Part shown: positions 1-8,787 of the stretch, piece by piece
Position numbering within the stretch: position 1 is the stretch's first letter
Layout of the letters: the number at the start of each line of letters is the position of its first letter
DNA from: an uncultured Latescibacterota bacterium
Lineage (GTDB): Bacteria > Latescibacterota > UBA2968 > UBA8231
Reading direction: 5' to 3'
Length of the DNA: 64,000 nucleotides
Assembly: GCA_951813615.1 (NCBI GenBank)
Contig: OX638377.1
Coordinates: forward strand, 682,001-746,000
Translations under genes and position numbers: made by a program
Notes under the pieces: generated by a model
What the model was told of the DNA's origin: nothing
What the model saw: only the letters and a program-made list of their open reading frames with translations
The model's database searches: none

Positions 1-240
1 GATCTAGTGCTCGCACCGGGCCAGATGTCCATCCACGACGGCCAGATATTCCACGCCAGCAACCCCAATACCTCCAATCGCCGCCGCTGCGGGCTGACGC
101 TGCGCTATATAGCTCCGCACGTCGCGCAGGTCGAGCTCAACTCGCTTGGCAACAAGTATCCGACCACCTTGGTGCGCGGCGAGGACCGCTACGGCAATTT
201 TCCCGAGCAGCACGTGCCCTTCGCCTCTGCTGCTCGATAA
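1..240 (+). CDS. Phytanoyl-CoA dioxygenase family protein, C-terminal fragment
   Basis: Only the last 79 codons lie in the window; the gene enters from the left edge. The visible part holds the distal half of a PhyH-type jelly roll: the stretch HDGQIFHASNPNTSNRRRCG carries the second iron-ligand His, and the Arg cluster normally binds 2-oxoglutarate, followed by a LTLRYI strand. The N-terminal HxD half of the iron site lies outside the window. The family comprises Fe(II)/2-oxoglutarate oxygenases of diverse small molecules, so the substrate cannot be told. It is followed after 31 bp by a KDPG-type aldolase and then by a second PhyH gene, all on the same strand, which suggests one catabolic operon. 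Confidence 0.8.
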   Translation, partial: DLVLAPGQMSIHDGQIFHASNPNTSNRRRCGLTLRYIAPHVAQVELNSLGNKYPTTLVRGEDRYGNFPEQHVPFASAAR

Positions 241-271
241 TTACACAGTCCGCCACACATAAGGAGACACA

Positions 272-955
272 ATGGCCCAGTACGACCGGATGGCCGTTCT
301 CAACGCCATCTACGACACGGGTATCGTCCCGGTCTTTTACAACGCCGACCCAGAAACCACCATCCACATTGTCGAAGCCTGCGCCCGAGGGGGTGCTCGT
401 TGCGCTGAATTCACCAATCGCGGCGATTTGGCTTACCACGTCTTTACCGAGACCGTGCGCCACGTGATGGCCGAGAAAATCGACATCATCATGGGCGTTG
501 GCTCGATCTGCGACGCGCCCACCGCGGCCCTCTATATTGCCAACGGCGCGAATTTCGTCGTCGGCCCCTTGCTCAACGAGGAGGTCGCCCGCCTGTGCAA
601 TCGCCGCAAAATTGCCTATTCGCCCGGCTGCGGCTCGGTCAGCGAGATCGGTCAGGCCGAGGAGCTAGGCGTCGAGATCGTCAAGGTGTTCCCCGGCAGC
701 GAAGTCGGCGGTCCGGCCTTCGTCAAATCCGTGCTCGGCCCCTGTCCGTGGACCCGGATCATGCCCACCGGCGGCGTCGATGCCACCCGCGAAAGCTTGG
801 AGGCGTGGTTTGAGGCCGGCGTTGCGGCCGTGGGCGCTGGCTCCAAGCTGATTACCAAGAAACTCGTCGCCGCCAAGGACTGGGATGGTTTGGAGGCCAA
901 GGTGCGCCAGAGCGTCGATTGGATTCGGGAACTCCGCGCTGAGATGGCGGGCTAG
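272..955 (+). CDS. 2-keto-3-deoxy-6-phosphogluconate / 4-hydroxy-2-oxoglutarate aldolase family
   Basis: A 227-residue single-domain class I aldolase of the KDPG/KHG family, close to the usual 205-225 length. Glu46 in AEFTNR and the Schiff-base Lys138 in VKVFPG are at the expected places, and the phosphate-binding motif MPTGGV is at 164-169. It should split a 2-keto-3-deoxy sugar acid (often phosphorylated) into pyruvate and an aldehyde in the cytoplasm. The ATG has a clear AAGGAGA ribosome site eight bases upstream. It sits between two phytanoyl-CoA dioxygenase genes in the same orientation. The exact substrate (KDPG, KHG or a KDPGal analogue) is not resolved by sequence alone. Confidence 0.9.
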   Translation: MAQYDRMAVLNAIYDTGIVPVFYNADPETTIHIVEACARGGARCAEFTNRGDLAYHVFTETVRHVMAEKIDIIMGVGSICDAPTAALYIANGANFVVGPLLNEEVARLCNRRKIAYSPGCGSVSEIGQAEELGVEIVKVFPGSEVGGPAFVKSVLGPCPWTRIMPTGGVDATRESLEAWFEAGVAAVGAGSKLITKKLVAAKDWDGLEAKVRQSVDWIRELRAEMAG

Positions 956-971
956 TTTGGCGGTTCGATTC

Positions 972-1769
972 ATGGCTTTGACGCAAGAACAGAAAAGCCA
1001 CTTTGAGGCACGGGGCTACCTGCCTTATCACCGGGTCCTCTCCGACGGCGAATTGCAGGCCCTGCGCCAGCGCAGCGAGGAAATTGCCCGAGGCCAAGCC
1101 GACCACGTGCCGCCGCGCTACGTCCAGTTGGAAGCCGCCTTCCGCGAGGAGGAGGACGCTGAGGTGGATCGCCTCGATCAGGTGCGCAAAATGACGCACC
1201 TGTGCTATTTCGATCCCCTCTTTGAGGCCGTGGCTCGCAAGGCGGAGATCGTCGATGTCATCGAGGATTTGCTCGGTCCCAATATCAAACTCTACTGCGA
1301 CCAGTTGATGATGAAGGCGCGCTATCACGGCACGGTCACCGACTGGCACCAAGATTCCGTGGCGTGGCCGCAGTTCGCTCCGCAAGACCACGTCTCCTGC
1401 TGGGTCGCCCTCGACGACGCCACCGTGGAAAATGGCTGCATGACCGTGCTGCCGGGCAGCCACAAATGGGGGCCGATCAATCCGGCGCACAAAGCCCGTT
1501 TTTTGGAAAATTCCCTGATTCCCGAGCCCGAGCCAGTGGAATTGCCGGCCGGCTCCTGCTTGTTCCACCACGGCCTCAATTTCCACCGCACGGGTGCCAA
1601 TCCCACACCCAATCGTCGGCGCGGCTTGGCCCTGCACTACCTCCGTTCAGAGACCATGTACCTCGGCGCTGGAAGCGAAGAACAGCGCCTGATGACCGAG
1701 TGCGAAAAGCCGCGCGGCGAATTTCGCTTTATGCTGATCAGGGGACGCGAATTTGACGGACGGGTGTAG
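972..1769 (+). CDS. Phytanoyl-CoA dioxygenase family protein
   Basis: A complete 265-residue PhyH-family Fe(II)/2-oxoglutarate oxygenase, counted from the ATG at 972. An upstream in-frame start at 885 would overlap the aldolase and add a low-complexity leader, so I reject it. The iron ligands are visible as His126 and Asp128 in DWHQD and the distal His205 in NFHRTG. Arg215-217 in NRRRGLALHY are the likely 2-oxoglutarate contacts. It begins 16 bp after the aldolase stop and is probably co-transcribed. Substrate unknown: bacterial members hydroxylate very varied small molecules, and this lineage type often carries many paralogues. Confidence 0.88.
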   Translation: MALTQEQKSHFEARGYLPYHRVLSDGELQALRQRSEEIARGQADHVPPRYVQLEAAFREEEDAEVDRLDQVRKMTHLCYFDPLFEAVARKAEIVDVIEDLLGPNIKLYCDQLMMKARYHGTVTDWHQDSVAWPQFAPQDHVSCWVALDDATVENGCMTVLPGSHKWGPINPAHKARFLENSLIPEPEPVELPAGSCLFHHGLNFHRTGANPTPNRRRGLALHYLRSETMYLGAGSEEQRLMTECEKPRGEFRFMLIRGREFDGRV

Positions 1770-1883
1770 GATCTGCAATCGCAACGACATTAACGTACTT
1801 TTAACAGCCCGAGAGCATTTTGTCGTTTTATTTTTTGCAAAAATCAGCGATATTCAACCCCTGTTATTTGGAGGATGGGGAAG

Positions 1884-1899
1884 TGGCATAGTGATTGCG
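1884..1899 (+). promoter_or_regulatory. Sigma-54 (-24/-12) promoter for the ammonium transporter
   Basis: The sequence TGGCATAGTGATTGCG matches the RpoN consensus TGGCAC-N5-TTGCA, with the invariant GG and GC exactly ten bases apart. It lies 73 bp before the amt ATG, leaving room for a normal leader. The 114 bp upstream is AT-rich and could host an enhancer-binding site, but I could not recognise an NtrC palindrome there. Sigma-54 control of ammonium transporters under nitrogen limitation is well established in other bacteria. Confidence 0.7.
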
Positions 1900-1971
1900 A
1901 GAGGCTTGGCTATTGGCTATAGTATAAAATTGCTAGAGTAGTATCTGCTCGATCAAAGGAGGGAGATCGAT

Positions 1972-3357
1972 ATGATTGGAAACTCGAGTGGCAGTGCATT
2001 GCGGGTGGGCGGATTTATTGTGGCCTCTGGTCTCCTAATGGGGGCGACCGGGGCCTATGCCGCGAGTGGTGAGGAACTGCAATTCATTCTCAACACCTTC
2101 TCATTTCTCGTTTGGGGCGTGCTGATAATGTGGATGTGCGCGGGCTTTACCATGCTCGAAGCTGGGTCCGTGCGCACCAAGAACGCCTCCATGATTTGCC
2201 TCAAGAACATCGGGCTTTATTCGATTGCCGGGATCACGTACTACTTGGTTGGCTACAACCTCATGTACACCGATGTGCAGGGAGGCTGGATCGGTACTCT
2301 CAAGTTTTTATACGGGCCTTCGGCTGATGAACTCAAGCTGTTGTCCGGGCAGGCGGCTGCGGCAGCAGACGTGGCAAAGGCTGGCCATGCCACCATGTCG
2401 GACTGGTTTTTTCAAATGGTTTTTGTGGCGACAACCGCTTCTATTGTGTCGGGCACGCTGGCCGAGCGGGTGAAGCTGTGGGCGTTTCTCGCTTTTACGG
2501 CTGTGTTGACCATAATCATCTATCCCATCGTCGGCGCTTGGACTTGGGGCGAAGGCTGGCTCTATGCAATGGGATTTAAGGATTTCGCTGGCTCGACTAT
2601 CGTGCATTCGACCGGAGGTTGGGCCGCGCTCGCCGGGGCGCTCGTGGTCGGAGCGCGCTACGGAAAATTTCGCCCCGACGGCAGCGTCAAGGTCACGGCG
2701 CCTTCCAACATCCCAGCCGTGACCTTGGGCGTCTTCATTTTGTGGCTCGGGTGGTTCGGCTTCAACGGCGGCTCGCAACTCGCCATGTCGAGCGTGGTCG
2801 ATGCCGTCGCCATGAGCAATGTGCTCGTGAATACCAACCTTGCGGCAGCAGCCGGCGTCGTAGCTGCTCTCATCGTATCGCGACCGATCTTAGGACGCAT
2901 CGATCTGCTCGGCGTCCTCAACGGCGCGCTCGGCGGCCTCGTCTCCATTACGGCCGGGCCAGATATCGTCGATCACCACTGGGCGCTCGTAATTGGTGCC
3001 GTGGGCGGCGTGGTGTGCGTCGGCGCGATGAGGTTGTTGGAGATCGTCAAGCTAGACGATGTTGTAGGTGCGATTCCGGCCCACTTGTTCGCCGGCGTCT
3101 GGGGGACCTTGGCGGTCTGCATTGCAGCCGGTGGCAACTTCGGCGTCCAGCTCATCGGGGTGTTGGCGGTGGGCGCGTTCGCGTTTGCGGCTTCGTGGCT
3201 CGCGTGGTTTGTTCTAGACAAGACAATGGGGGTGAGGGTGTCGCAAATGGTTGAAGAACTCGGCCAGGATACGGCAGAGCTCGGAATCGAAGCGTATCCT
3301 GAGTTTGTGCTCATGCCCGATCAGGATGACGTTGACGTAATTCAGGGTAATTCTTAA
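1972..3357 (+). CDS. amt: Ammonium transporter, Amt/Rh family
   Basis: A 461-residue inner-membrane ammonium channel. It begins with a signal peptide (roughly residues 1-30, ending GAYAA), as is usual for Amt proteins, then about 11 membrane helices. Recognisable family segments include AGFTMLEAGSVRTKN near the N-terminus, STGGWAALAGA in the middle and the AHLFAGVWGTLAV helix. The ATG has a very strong AAGGAGGG ribosome site. The gene stands behind a sigma-54 promoter and just before a STAS-domain gene. No glnK/PII gene is adjacent, although glnD (the PII-modifying enzyme) lies 23 kb away at 26838. Confidence 0.95.
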   Translation: MIGNSSGSALRVGGFIVASGLLMGATGAYAASGEELQFILNTFSFLVWGVLIMWMCAGFTMLEAGSVRTKNASMICLKNIGLYSIAGITYYLVGYNLMYTDVQGGWIGTLKFLYGPSADELKLLSGQAAAAADVAKAGHATMSDWFFQMVFVATTASIVSGTLAERVKLWAFLAFTAVLTIIIYPIVGAWTWGEGWLYAMGFKDFAGSTIVHSTGGWAALAGALVVGARYGKFRPDGSVKVTAPSNIPAVTLGVFILWLGWFGFNGGSQLAMSSVVDAVAMSNVLVNTNLAAAAGVVAALIVSRPILGRIDLLGVLNGALGGLVSITAGPDIVDHHWALVIGAVGGVVCVGAMRLLEIVKLDDVVGAIPAHLFAGVWGTLAVCIAAGGNFGVQLIGVLAVGAFAFAASWLAWFVLDKTMGVRVSQMVEELGQDTAELGIEAYPEFVLMPDQDDVDVIQGNS

Positions 3358-3401
3358 ATCAAATAAAACGGTGCATACCATTCAGAAAGGTAGGAGATCA
3401 A

Positions 3402-3731
3402 GTGAACACCGAACTGAAGGACGGCGTATTAATCGCCAAGCCCGAAGGCCGCATCGATGGGGTCAATGCCCGCGACTTCCACGAGGCCCTAAGCGAGGCG
3501 ATCGGCGACGACAGCAGCGCAGTGCTCGTCGATTTGGCGGCCATCAACTACATCAGCAGTGCGGGCCTGCGGACATTCCTGCTGGTTGCCAAAACGCTCC
3601 AGCAGCGCAGTGCCCAGTTTGCGCTATGCTCGCTTTCGGAGCCGATACGGGAAATCTTCGAAATCAGCGGTTTTGACAAGATCATTGCGATCCACGCCTC
3701 TGAAGAAGAGGCACTCACCGCACTGTCGTAG
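3402..3731 (+). CDS. STAS-domain anti-sigma factor antagonist (RsbV/SpoIIAA-like)
   Basis: A 109-residue single STAS domain beginning at a GTG with an AGGAG ribosome site. The conserved loop reads YISSAGLR; its serines (52/53) are the place where such antagonists are phosphorylated by an RsbW-type kinase. In partner switching the unphosphorylated form captures the kinase/anti-sigma factor and is regenerated by a PP2C phosphatase. Both of those partners are encoded nearby on the opposite strand (7153-8741), so this is probably the third member of one module. Its stop codon abuts the stop of the convergent histidine kinase with no gap. It may be transcribed with amt, whose stop is 44 bp upstream. 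Confidence 0.85.
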   Translation: MNTELKDGVLIAKPEGRIDGVNARDFHEALSEAIGDDSSAVLVDLAAINYISSAGLRTFLLVAKTLQQRSAQFALCSLSEPIREIFEISGFDKIIAIHASEEEALTALS

Positions 3732-5990
3732 TTAAGCTGAAGAGGAGGGCGTCGGCGCGTCGGGGTCGGCGTCGTCCGCTTGCAGGGCCGTCGGCCGCAC
3801 GGTGGGCAACTCGACAGTCATCTCGGTAAATTCGCCAGACTCGGAGTGGACCTTGATGGTGCCTCCGTGTTCGCGCACGATGTCGTTTGACAGCGCGAGC
3901 CCGAGCCCAGTTCCCTGATCGGTCGGCTTAGTAGTAAAGAACGGGTTGAAAATCTTGTCGACGACATCTGGCGGGATCCCGTTCCCATTGTCGCGGATGC
4001 GGACTTCGACTTGGTCGGGCAGGCGCTTTGTGCTGATCCAGAGCGTGGGCATGTAGTCGGATACCGTCTCTGGAGCGATCCGCTTCTCGTTGGTGGCGTA
4101 GCAGGCATTGCTCACCATGTTCAAAAAGACGCGGGCCAAGTCCTGCGGGACCACGTCTAACTCTCCCACCTCCTCGTCTAAATCCTCCTTGATGTCGAGC
4201 TGAAAATCCGCATTGGTCGCTCGGGCGCTGTGGAAAGCGAGGCGGGCGTGTTCTTCGAGCAGGTCGTTGATATCCGTAGCCCGTGCCTCGCCGGACCCGC
4301 GACCCATCTGTAGCATGTCGCGGACAATGCGGTTGGCGCGGTCGCCGTGGTGGCGGATGCGTCCGAGATTGTCGGTCAAGTCGCCCTTGACCTCGTTGAT
4401 TAGCTCGCGCTGCTCTTCGTTTATCTGTATGCCTTCTTCCTCTAGTACCTCTTGCAATTCCTCTAATAGTTCCTCTGAGACTTCCGCGAAGTTCTTGACG
4501 AAGTTCAAGGGATTCTGGATTTCGTGCGCTACGCCCGCGGTGAGTTCGCCGAGGGCGGCCAGTTTTTCGCGCATGACGATCTGATCCTGCGCCTGTTGCA
4601 GGTCGGTGAGCACCGTTTCGAGCGTGGCATTTTTCTCTTCTAAGTCGGCGGCCAGCTTTTCCACCAAGTTGAGTCGCTGGGCCTCCAACGAGTTGTGGCG
4701 GAAGATTTCGAGGGCCGCGGCCATGTCGGCAACCTCATCGCGCCCGGGCATCTCGATCTTCGTCTCTAGGTCGCCTCCCGCCATGAGGCGCATTCGGTTC
4801 GACAGAAATTCGAGGCGGCGCAGTAACACCCGGCCGACCAACAGCCAAGCGATCAGAACCGCTCCGATGATGCCGACCGCGTTAATAGCGAGCAAGAGCT
4901 TGCGGCCAGTGAAGATGGCTTGGGTGGAGGTTTGCGTGGCCTCCTGTGCGCTTGCTTGGGCTGTATTCACTAGGCCCTCGACCTCGGCGACTAGTTCAAT
5001 GGACAAATCGCGGTTGCGGTCGAGCAGTGTTCGTTGCTGTTCGGCGACCTGGAGTTCCAAGGCACGTAGAGCGAAGATCTTCTCGTCCCCACGACCCAAG
5101 TCGAACAGGCGGTCAAAGGTCGGGTCGAGCTCGCTATGCAAGTAGGCGCGCTCGATGCGGAAGCCAACTTTGGGCATCTGGCGGTCAAAGGTCGGGGCGA
5201 GCGTGCTGTGCAAGGGGCCTGAGCCGAGCGCGGCGAGTTTTCGTTCGATGCCGTCGACTGTGGAGTCGAAGCGCTCCTGTAAGGGCTCTAGCAGGCGCGC
5301 GTCCGACAGGTTGAAGGCATTGGCCAGCAGCCGCGTGGCCGTAGTGGTCCCTTCCTGCAACTCGGCTAGATCGCGATAGAGGGAAAGTTCGGCCTCTGAA
5401 AGGTGCTGGGCGCGGGGTGCGGGCGGTTCGCCGAGGGTGCGGTAGCCGGTCATTGCGTAGAATAGTTGATCGTCGATGGCCGGAGTCAAGATGCCGATCA
5501 GTTCGTTTTGCAGTGCTTCTAGGTTGTTGTACAATGCGCGGCTGCGCGCGTTGAGGTCAAAGCGCTTGGCCACCGAAGCCTCAATCGCGTTGATGTTGGC
5601 GATGAGGGTGTCGCCACGGGCGCGAATCCGCGCGAAGCGCTCCTCGGCTGCGCCCTGCTGGGTCAGAGCCGCCAATTGCTTTTTAAAGTCATCTCGCTCG
5701 GTGGCGACTTTGGCGGTGACCTCGGCAAAGGCGCTTGGCGTCTCGGCCGCCACCAAGCGCGGGGCTGCCGCGGCGAGAGTGCCGCTTTGCTGAGCGACCG
5801 CAAAAGCGGTGGCTATCTCTGGGACGGCCCGCTCGTTTACCTGCCTTTGGGCATCGCCGACTTGGTCGAAGGAAAACCAAGCCACCAAACTCGCGACCAT
5901 GGTGAGGGCCACAGCCGTGCCGATGCCCATGTACAGATGAAAGGCGATGCGGTGGCGAGCTGCGAGCAGGCGTTTCAGTAGGGAGATCAT
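3732..5990 (-). CDS. Membrane sensor histidine kinase with large extracytoplasmic domain and HAMP
   Basis: A 752-residue sensor kinase. An N-terminal membrane helix (about 15-38) is followed by a roughly 330-residue helical periplasmic region, a second membrane helix near 365-385, a HAMP segment, a coiled-coil linker, a HisKA dimerisation domain with phospho-acceptor His489 in VAHEIQNPL, and a C-terminal HATPase. The N box NMVSNACYA and the G boxes DNGNGIPP and GTGLGLALS are intact. The DHp domain carries a long acidic insertion after the His helix, as in NtrB/AtoS-like kinases. It is the last gene of a four-gene operon and overlaps the upstream binding-protein gene by ATGA, implying that the binding protein feeds this sensor. 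Confidence 0.9.
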   Translation of the reverse strand: MISLLKRLLAARHRIAFHLYMGIGTAVALTMVASLVAWFSFDQVGDAQRQVNERAVPEIATAFAVAQQSGTLAAAAPRLVAAETPSAFAEVTAKVATERDDFKKQLAALTQQGAAEERFARIRARGDTLIANINAIEASVAKRFDLNARSRALYNNLEALQNELIGILTPAIDDQLFYAMTGYRTLGEPPAPRAQHLSEAELSLYRDLAELQEGTTTATRLLANAFNLSDARLLEPLQERFDSTVDGIERKLAALGSGPLHSTLAPTFDRQMPKVGFRIERAYLHSELDPTFDRLFDLGRGDEKIFALRALELQVAEQQRTLLDRNRDLSIELVAEVEGLVNTAQASAQEATQTSTQAIFTGRKLLLAINAVGIIGAVLIAWLLVGRVLLRRLEFLSNRMRLMAGGDLETKIEMPGRDEVADMAAALEIFRHNSLEAQRLNLVEKLAADLEEKNATLETVLTDLQQAQDQIVMREKLAALGELTAGVAHEIQNPLNFVKNFAEVSEELLEELQEVLEEEGIQINEEQRELINEVKGDLTDNLGRIRHHGDRANRIVRDMLQMGRGSGEARATDINDLLEEHARLAFHSARATNADFQLDIKEDLDEEVGELDVVPQDLARVFLNMVSNACYATNEKRIAPETVSDYMPTLWISTKRLPDQVEVRIRDNGNGIPPDVVDKIFNPFFTTKPTDQGTGLGLALSNDIVREHGGTIKVHSESGEFTEMTVELPTVRPTALQADDADPDAPTPSSSA

Positions 5991-7156
5991 GGCTTCGTCA
6001 CGCCCTTCAAGGAGCGGATGGGGCGGTATTGGCCATTGCTATCGAGCACGGTGAGGAAGACCGCGTCCGAACCCTGATTGTCGCCATCTCCGTAGCGGAG
6101 CTCGAATCCCTCTAGGTCGATGACATCAGCGCGGCGCAGGTTGTCTAATAGGCAGGAGCGGCTGACTGCCCGGCCGCAGCCAGTGAGGGCGGCGATGGCC
6201 AAGCGGCCGGCTAGGTAGCCCTCGAATGAGACAAAGCTCGGCTCTGCTCGCGGAGCGTGAGCTGCGAGGGCGCCGCGGTACGAGCCGACGATGGCCGGCT
6301 CGATGGCCGTTGGGAAGGGCACGACCTGCGAGACTAGAACCCCAGCGCCGGCAGGGCCGAGTTCCCGCGCCAATGCTTTGCTGCCCACGAATGAGATGGT
6401 CACAAAGATGGGGGTGAAACTCATCGTTTGCGCCCAGGCGATTAGGGTTGCGACCGGCTGGTAGGTTCCGACCAAAATCACGGCTTGGGGCTGGCCGCTG
6501 CGCAGGTCGAGCAGAGCGGTCTTTACTGCCTTGGTGTTGCGCGGATACACGCCGACCGCCACGAGCGATAGCTCGCGACGTTCTAACGCGCGACGCACGC
6601 CGCGAAACCCCTCCCGGCCGAAGGAGTCGTCTTGGTACATTATGGCAATGCGCTCAATGCCCAAGTCGTCGGTCAGACGGGCGACGATTTCCTCAGTTTC
6701 CTGATAGTAGGAGGCGCGCAGGTTGACCACGCCGCGCCACTTGGGGTCGCGGAGAAAACTACTGCCCGTGAAGGGAGCGATGTAGGGGACGCCAGCGTCT
6801 TCGGCAATGGGAACAGCTGCGCGCGAGGTTGGGGTGCCGACGGCACCGATCAGCGCGAAGACCCGCTCGCCTTCGATCAACTGGCGGGTATTGTCGATGG
6901 CGGCTTCCGGCTCGTACCCGTCGTCGAGCGACACCAATTCGAGCCGGCGTCCGTGGACCCCGCCCTGCTCATTCACCTCCCGGAAGGCCGCCTGCATCCC
7001 GAGCCGCATGTTCCGGCCCAACTCTTGAGCTGGCCCGCTAAAGGCGGCGGATTGGCCAAAGAGAATACTCCGGTCGGAGACGCCGGGCTGTTCCTCGCCA
7101 AACGCAGCACCCGCCACTAGCAGCGCGGCCGCGCATCGAGCAAGCGTGCTACTCAA
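5987..7156 (-). CDS. Periplasmic ligand-binding protein (branched-chain amino-acid/amide type, Peripla_BP_6)
   Basis: A 389-residue type I periplasmic binding protein. The start is a TTG that overlaps the RsbW-like gene's TGA and has a GGAGGG ribosome site. A signal peptide ends near AFGEE. Typical motifs follow: ILFGQSAAFSGPAQELGR, the NEQGGVHGRRLELV turn, and IAIMYQDDSFG at the start of the second lobe. Such proteins bind amino acids, amides or urea. No ABC permease or ATPase is encoded nearby. Instead the gene is locked between a kinase/anti-sigma gene and a sensor kinase by 4-bp overlaps, so I infer a sensory rather than a transport role. The ligand is unknown. Confidence 0.88.
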   Translation of the reverse strand: MSSTLARCAAALLVAGAAFGEEQPGVSDRSILFGQSAAFSGPAQELGRNMRLGMQAAFREVNEQGGVHGRRLELVSLDDGYEPEAAIDNTRQLIEGERVFALIGAVGTPTSRAAVPIAEDAGVPYIAPFTGSSFLRDPKWRGVVNLRASYYQETEEIVARLTDDLGIERIAIMYQDDSFGREGFRGVRRALERRELSLVAVGVYPRNTKAVKTALLDLRSGQPQAVILVGTYQPVATLIAWAQTMSFTPIFVTISFVGSKALARELGPAGAGVLVSQVVPFPTAIEPAIVGSYRGALAAHAPRAEPSFVSFEGYLAGRLAIAALTGCGRAVSRSCLLDNLRRADVIDLEGFELRYGDGDNQGSDAVFLTVLDSNGQYRPIRSLKGVTKP

Positions 7157-7575
7157 CTATCCCTCCGCTTGACCAAGGTCAGGCAGTTTTTGTCTTCCTG
7201 TCGCTGATAGTGGACCTCGTCCATCATGGTGCGCACGAGGTAGATGCCCAGCCCGCCCACGGTGCGGTCCTCAACCTCGGCGTCCAAGTCTGGCGCTGGA
7301 GCGTCGACGAGCGGATTGAAGGCGTGGCCGTCGTCCTCGATCTCGATTGTGATCGCCTCGTCTTCTGAGGAGATGACGATCTTGATTTCGTGGGCTTTGT
7401 CGTCGTCGTGTCCGTAGTTGACGATGTTGACCCCCAATTCCTCGACGGCCAGCCCGATCTGAAAGGTGACGTCTGGGGACCAGTTTTCTTCCTCGGCAAG
7501 CTCCTCAATAGCGGCGTTGACCTTGTGCAGTTCGTCCAGTTCAGTCGCTATGAGCAGCGATCTCTGAGCGCTCAT
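7153..7575 (-). CDS. RsbW-type serine kinase / anti-sigma factor (HATPase_c_2)
   Basis: A 140-residue GHKL ATPase domain without a dimerisation domain, the signature of RsbW/SpoIIAB serine kinases. The N-box helix contains AVEELGVNIVNYG, and the ATP lid region reads GGLGIYLVRTMMDEV. It overlaps the upstream phosphatase gene and the downstream binding-protein gene by 4 bp each, so the three are translationally coupled. In known systems this protein phosphorylates a STAS antagonist and binds either a sigma factor or another output. The STAS candidate is at 3402. No sigma factor gene is visible in the window, so the final output is open. Confidence 0.87.
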   Translation of the reverse strand: MSAQRSLLIATELDELHKVNAAIEELAEEENWSPDVTFQIGLAVEELGVNIVNYGHDDDKAHEIKIVISSEDEAITIEIEDDGHAFNPLVDAPAPDLDAEVEDRTVGGLGIYLVRTMMDEVHYQRQEDKNCLTLVKRRDS

Positions 7576-8741
7576 TGGTCGGTCTCGCTACGGCGAAGGG
7601 TCAGGCAGGTGACGTCGTCAAATTGAGGGGCGTCGCCGGCAAAAGCCTCGACTGCCGCAAAAACCGCCTCGTTGGTAGCGCGGGCGTCCATAGGTGTCCC
7701 GTTGGTGAAAATCTCGCACAGGCGCTCTAGCTCGAACTGATGGCCATGGTCGTCTTCGGCCTCGGTGACGCCGTCGGTGTACAAGACGACGCGGTCGCCG
7801 GGCTGCAAGGTCATCGAGCTTTCTTCGAAGGTGAAATCTGGCACCACGCCGAGCGCTATTCCGCCGGTCGGCGGAATCACGATCGAGCTGCCGTCGGCGT
7901 GGACCACCAGCGGCGTATTGTGCCCGCCATTGGCATAGGCCAACTCGCCGGTTTCTGGGTCGAAGGTCGCGTAAAAAACGGTCACGAACATGGCGGCGTC
8001 GTTTTCTTCTTGCAGCAGTTGATTTACTTCGCTCAACACCTTGCCTGGTGAATCGAGGCCGATGGCCGAGCCCTTCAGCAGGGTGCGGCTCGACATCATA
8101 AACAGGGCCGCGGGGACTCCCTTGTCCGAAACATCGGCGACGACGAGGCCGATGCGGCCATCTTCGAGGGACAAGACATCGAAGAAATCGCCGCCGACAT
8201 CGCGCGCGGGCTTCATGCCGCCGAAGATTTCAAAGCCCCGACCCGTGGGGAAACTGGTGGGCAAGATGGACTGCTGCATCTTGTTGGCCACGCTGAGTTC
8301 GTTTTGTAAAGCGACCAGTTTGTCGCGCGACTCTAGCGCCTCGCGCCACAGCTCCAGATGGCGCAAGGTGCGCTGGATGGTCACCTTCATGTCCTCGAAG
8401 TCGATGGGCTTGGTGATAAAGTCAAACGCACCCCGGTTCATGGCCGTGCGGATGTTTTTCATATCACCGTACGCCGAGACGATGACCGAGCGGATGTTGG
8501 GGTCTACCTTGGGAATTTGCTCTAGCAAGGTGAGCCCGTCCATCCGGGGCATGTTGATATCCGAGAGCACCATGTCGACATCTTGCTCTTCGCTTAGCAC
8601 CTCCAAGGCTTCAACGCCGTTTTGGGCGAACATAAAACTGTACTGGCCCGAGCGAATCTCGCGGCGCATGCGCTGGCGCACTAGGTGCTCTAAATCTGGC
8701 TCGTCGTCGACGACGAGGATCTTGGGTCGTATTATTGCCAT
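7572..8741 (-). CDS. Response regulator with PP2C/SpoIIE phosphatase output (RsbU-like)
   Basis: A 389-residue two-domain protein. The receiver domain (about 1-125) has the acidic pair at VDDEPD, phospho-acceptor Asp61 in LSDINMPRMDG and the Lys of ITKPID. After a coiled-coil linker comes a PP2C-type serine phosphatase domain with ARDVGGDFFDV and VADVSDKGVPAALFM metal-binding motifs and the DDVTCLTLR end. Phosphorylation by the operon's histidine kinase would be expected to control dephosphorylation of the STAS protein. It is the first gene of the operon and starts 46 bp after the neighbouring dehydrogenase stop, so a promoter must lie in that gap or further upstream. Confidence 0.92.
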   Translation of the reverse strand: MAIIRPKILVVDDEPDLEHLVRQRMRREIRSGQYSFMFAQNGVEALEVLSEEQDVDMVLSDINMPRMDGLTLLEQIPKVDPNIRSVIVSAYGDMKNIRTAMNRGAFDFITKPIDFEDMKVTIQRTLRHLELWREALESRDKLVALQNELSVANKMQQSILPTSFPTGRGFEIFGGMKPARDVGGDFFDVLSLEDGRIGLVVADVSDKGVPAALFMMSSRTLLKGSAIGLDSPGKVLSEVNQLLQEENDAAMFVTVFYATFDPETGELAYANGGHNTPLVVHADGSSIVIPPTGGIALGVVPDFTFEESSMTLQPGDRVVLYTDGVTEAEDDHGHQFELERLCEIFTNGTPMDARATNEAVFAAVEAFAGDAPQFDDVTCLTLRRSETDQ

Positions 8742-8787
8742 TTTTCTTTCCCCAAGTTTGGGTTAGCCAAATGCGGCTGTCAAACGG

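Noticed and set aside
1753..1941. A 62-residue frame between the second PhyH gene and amt
   Set aside because: It overlaps the PhyH end, has no ribosome site or family resemblance, and covers the sigma-54 promoter region.
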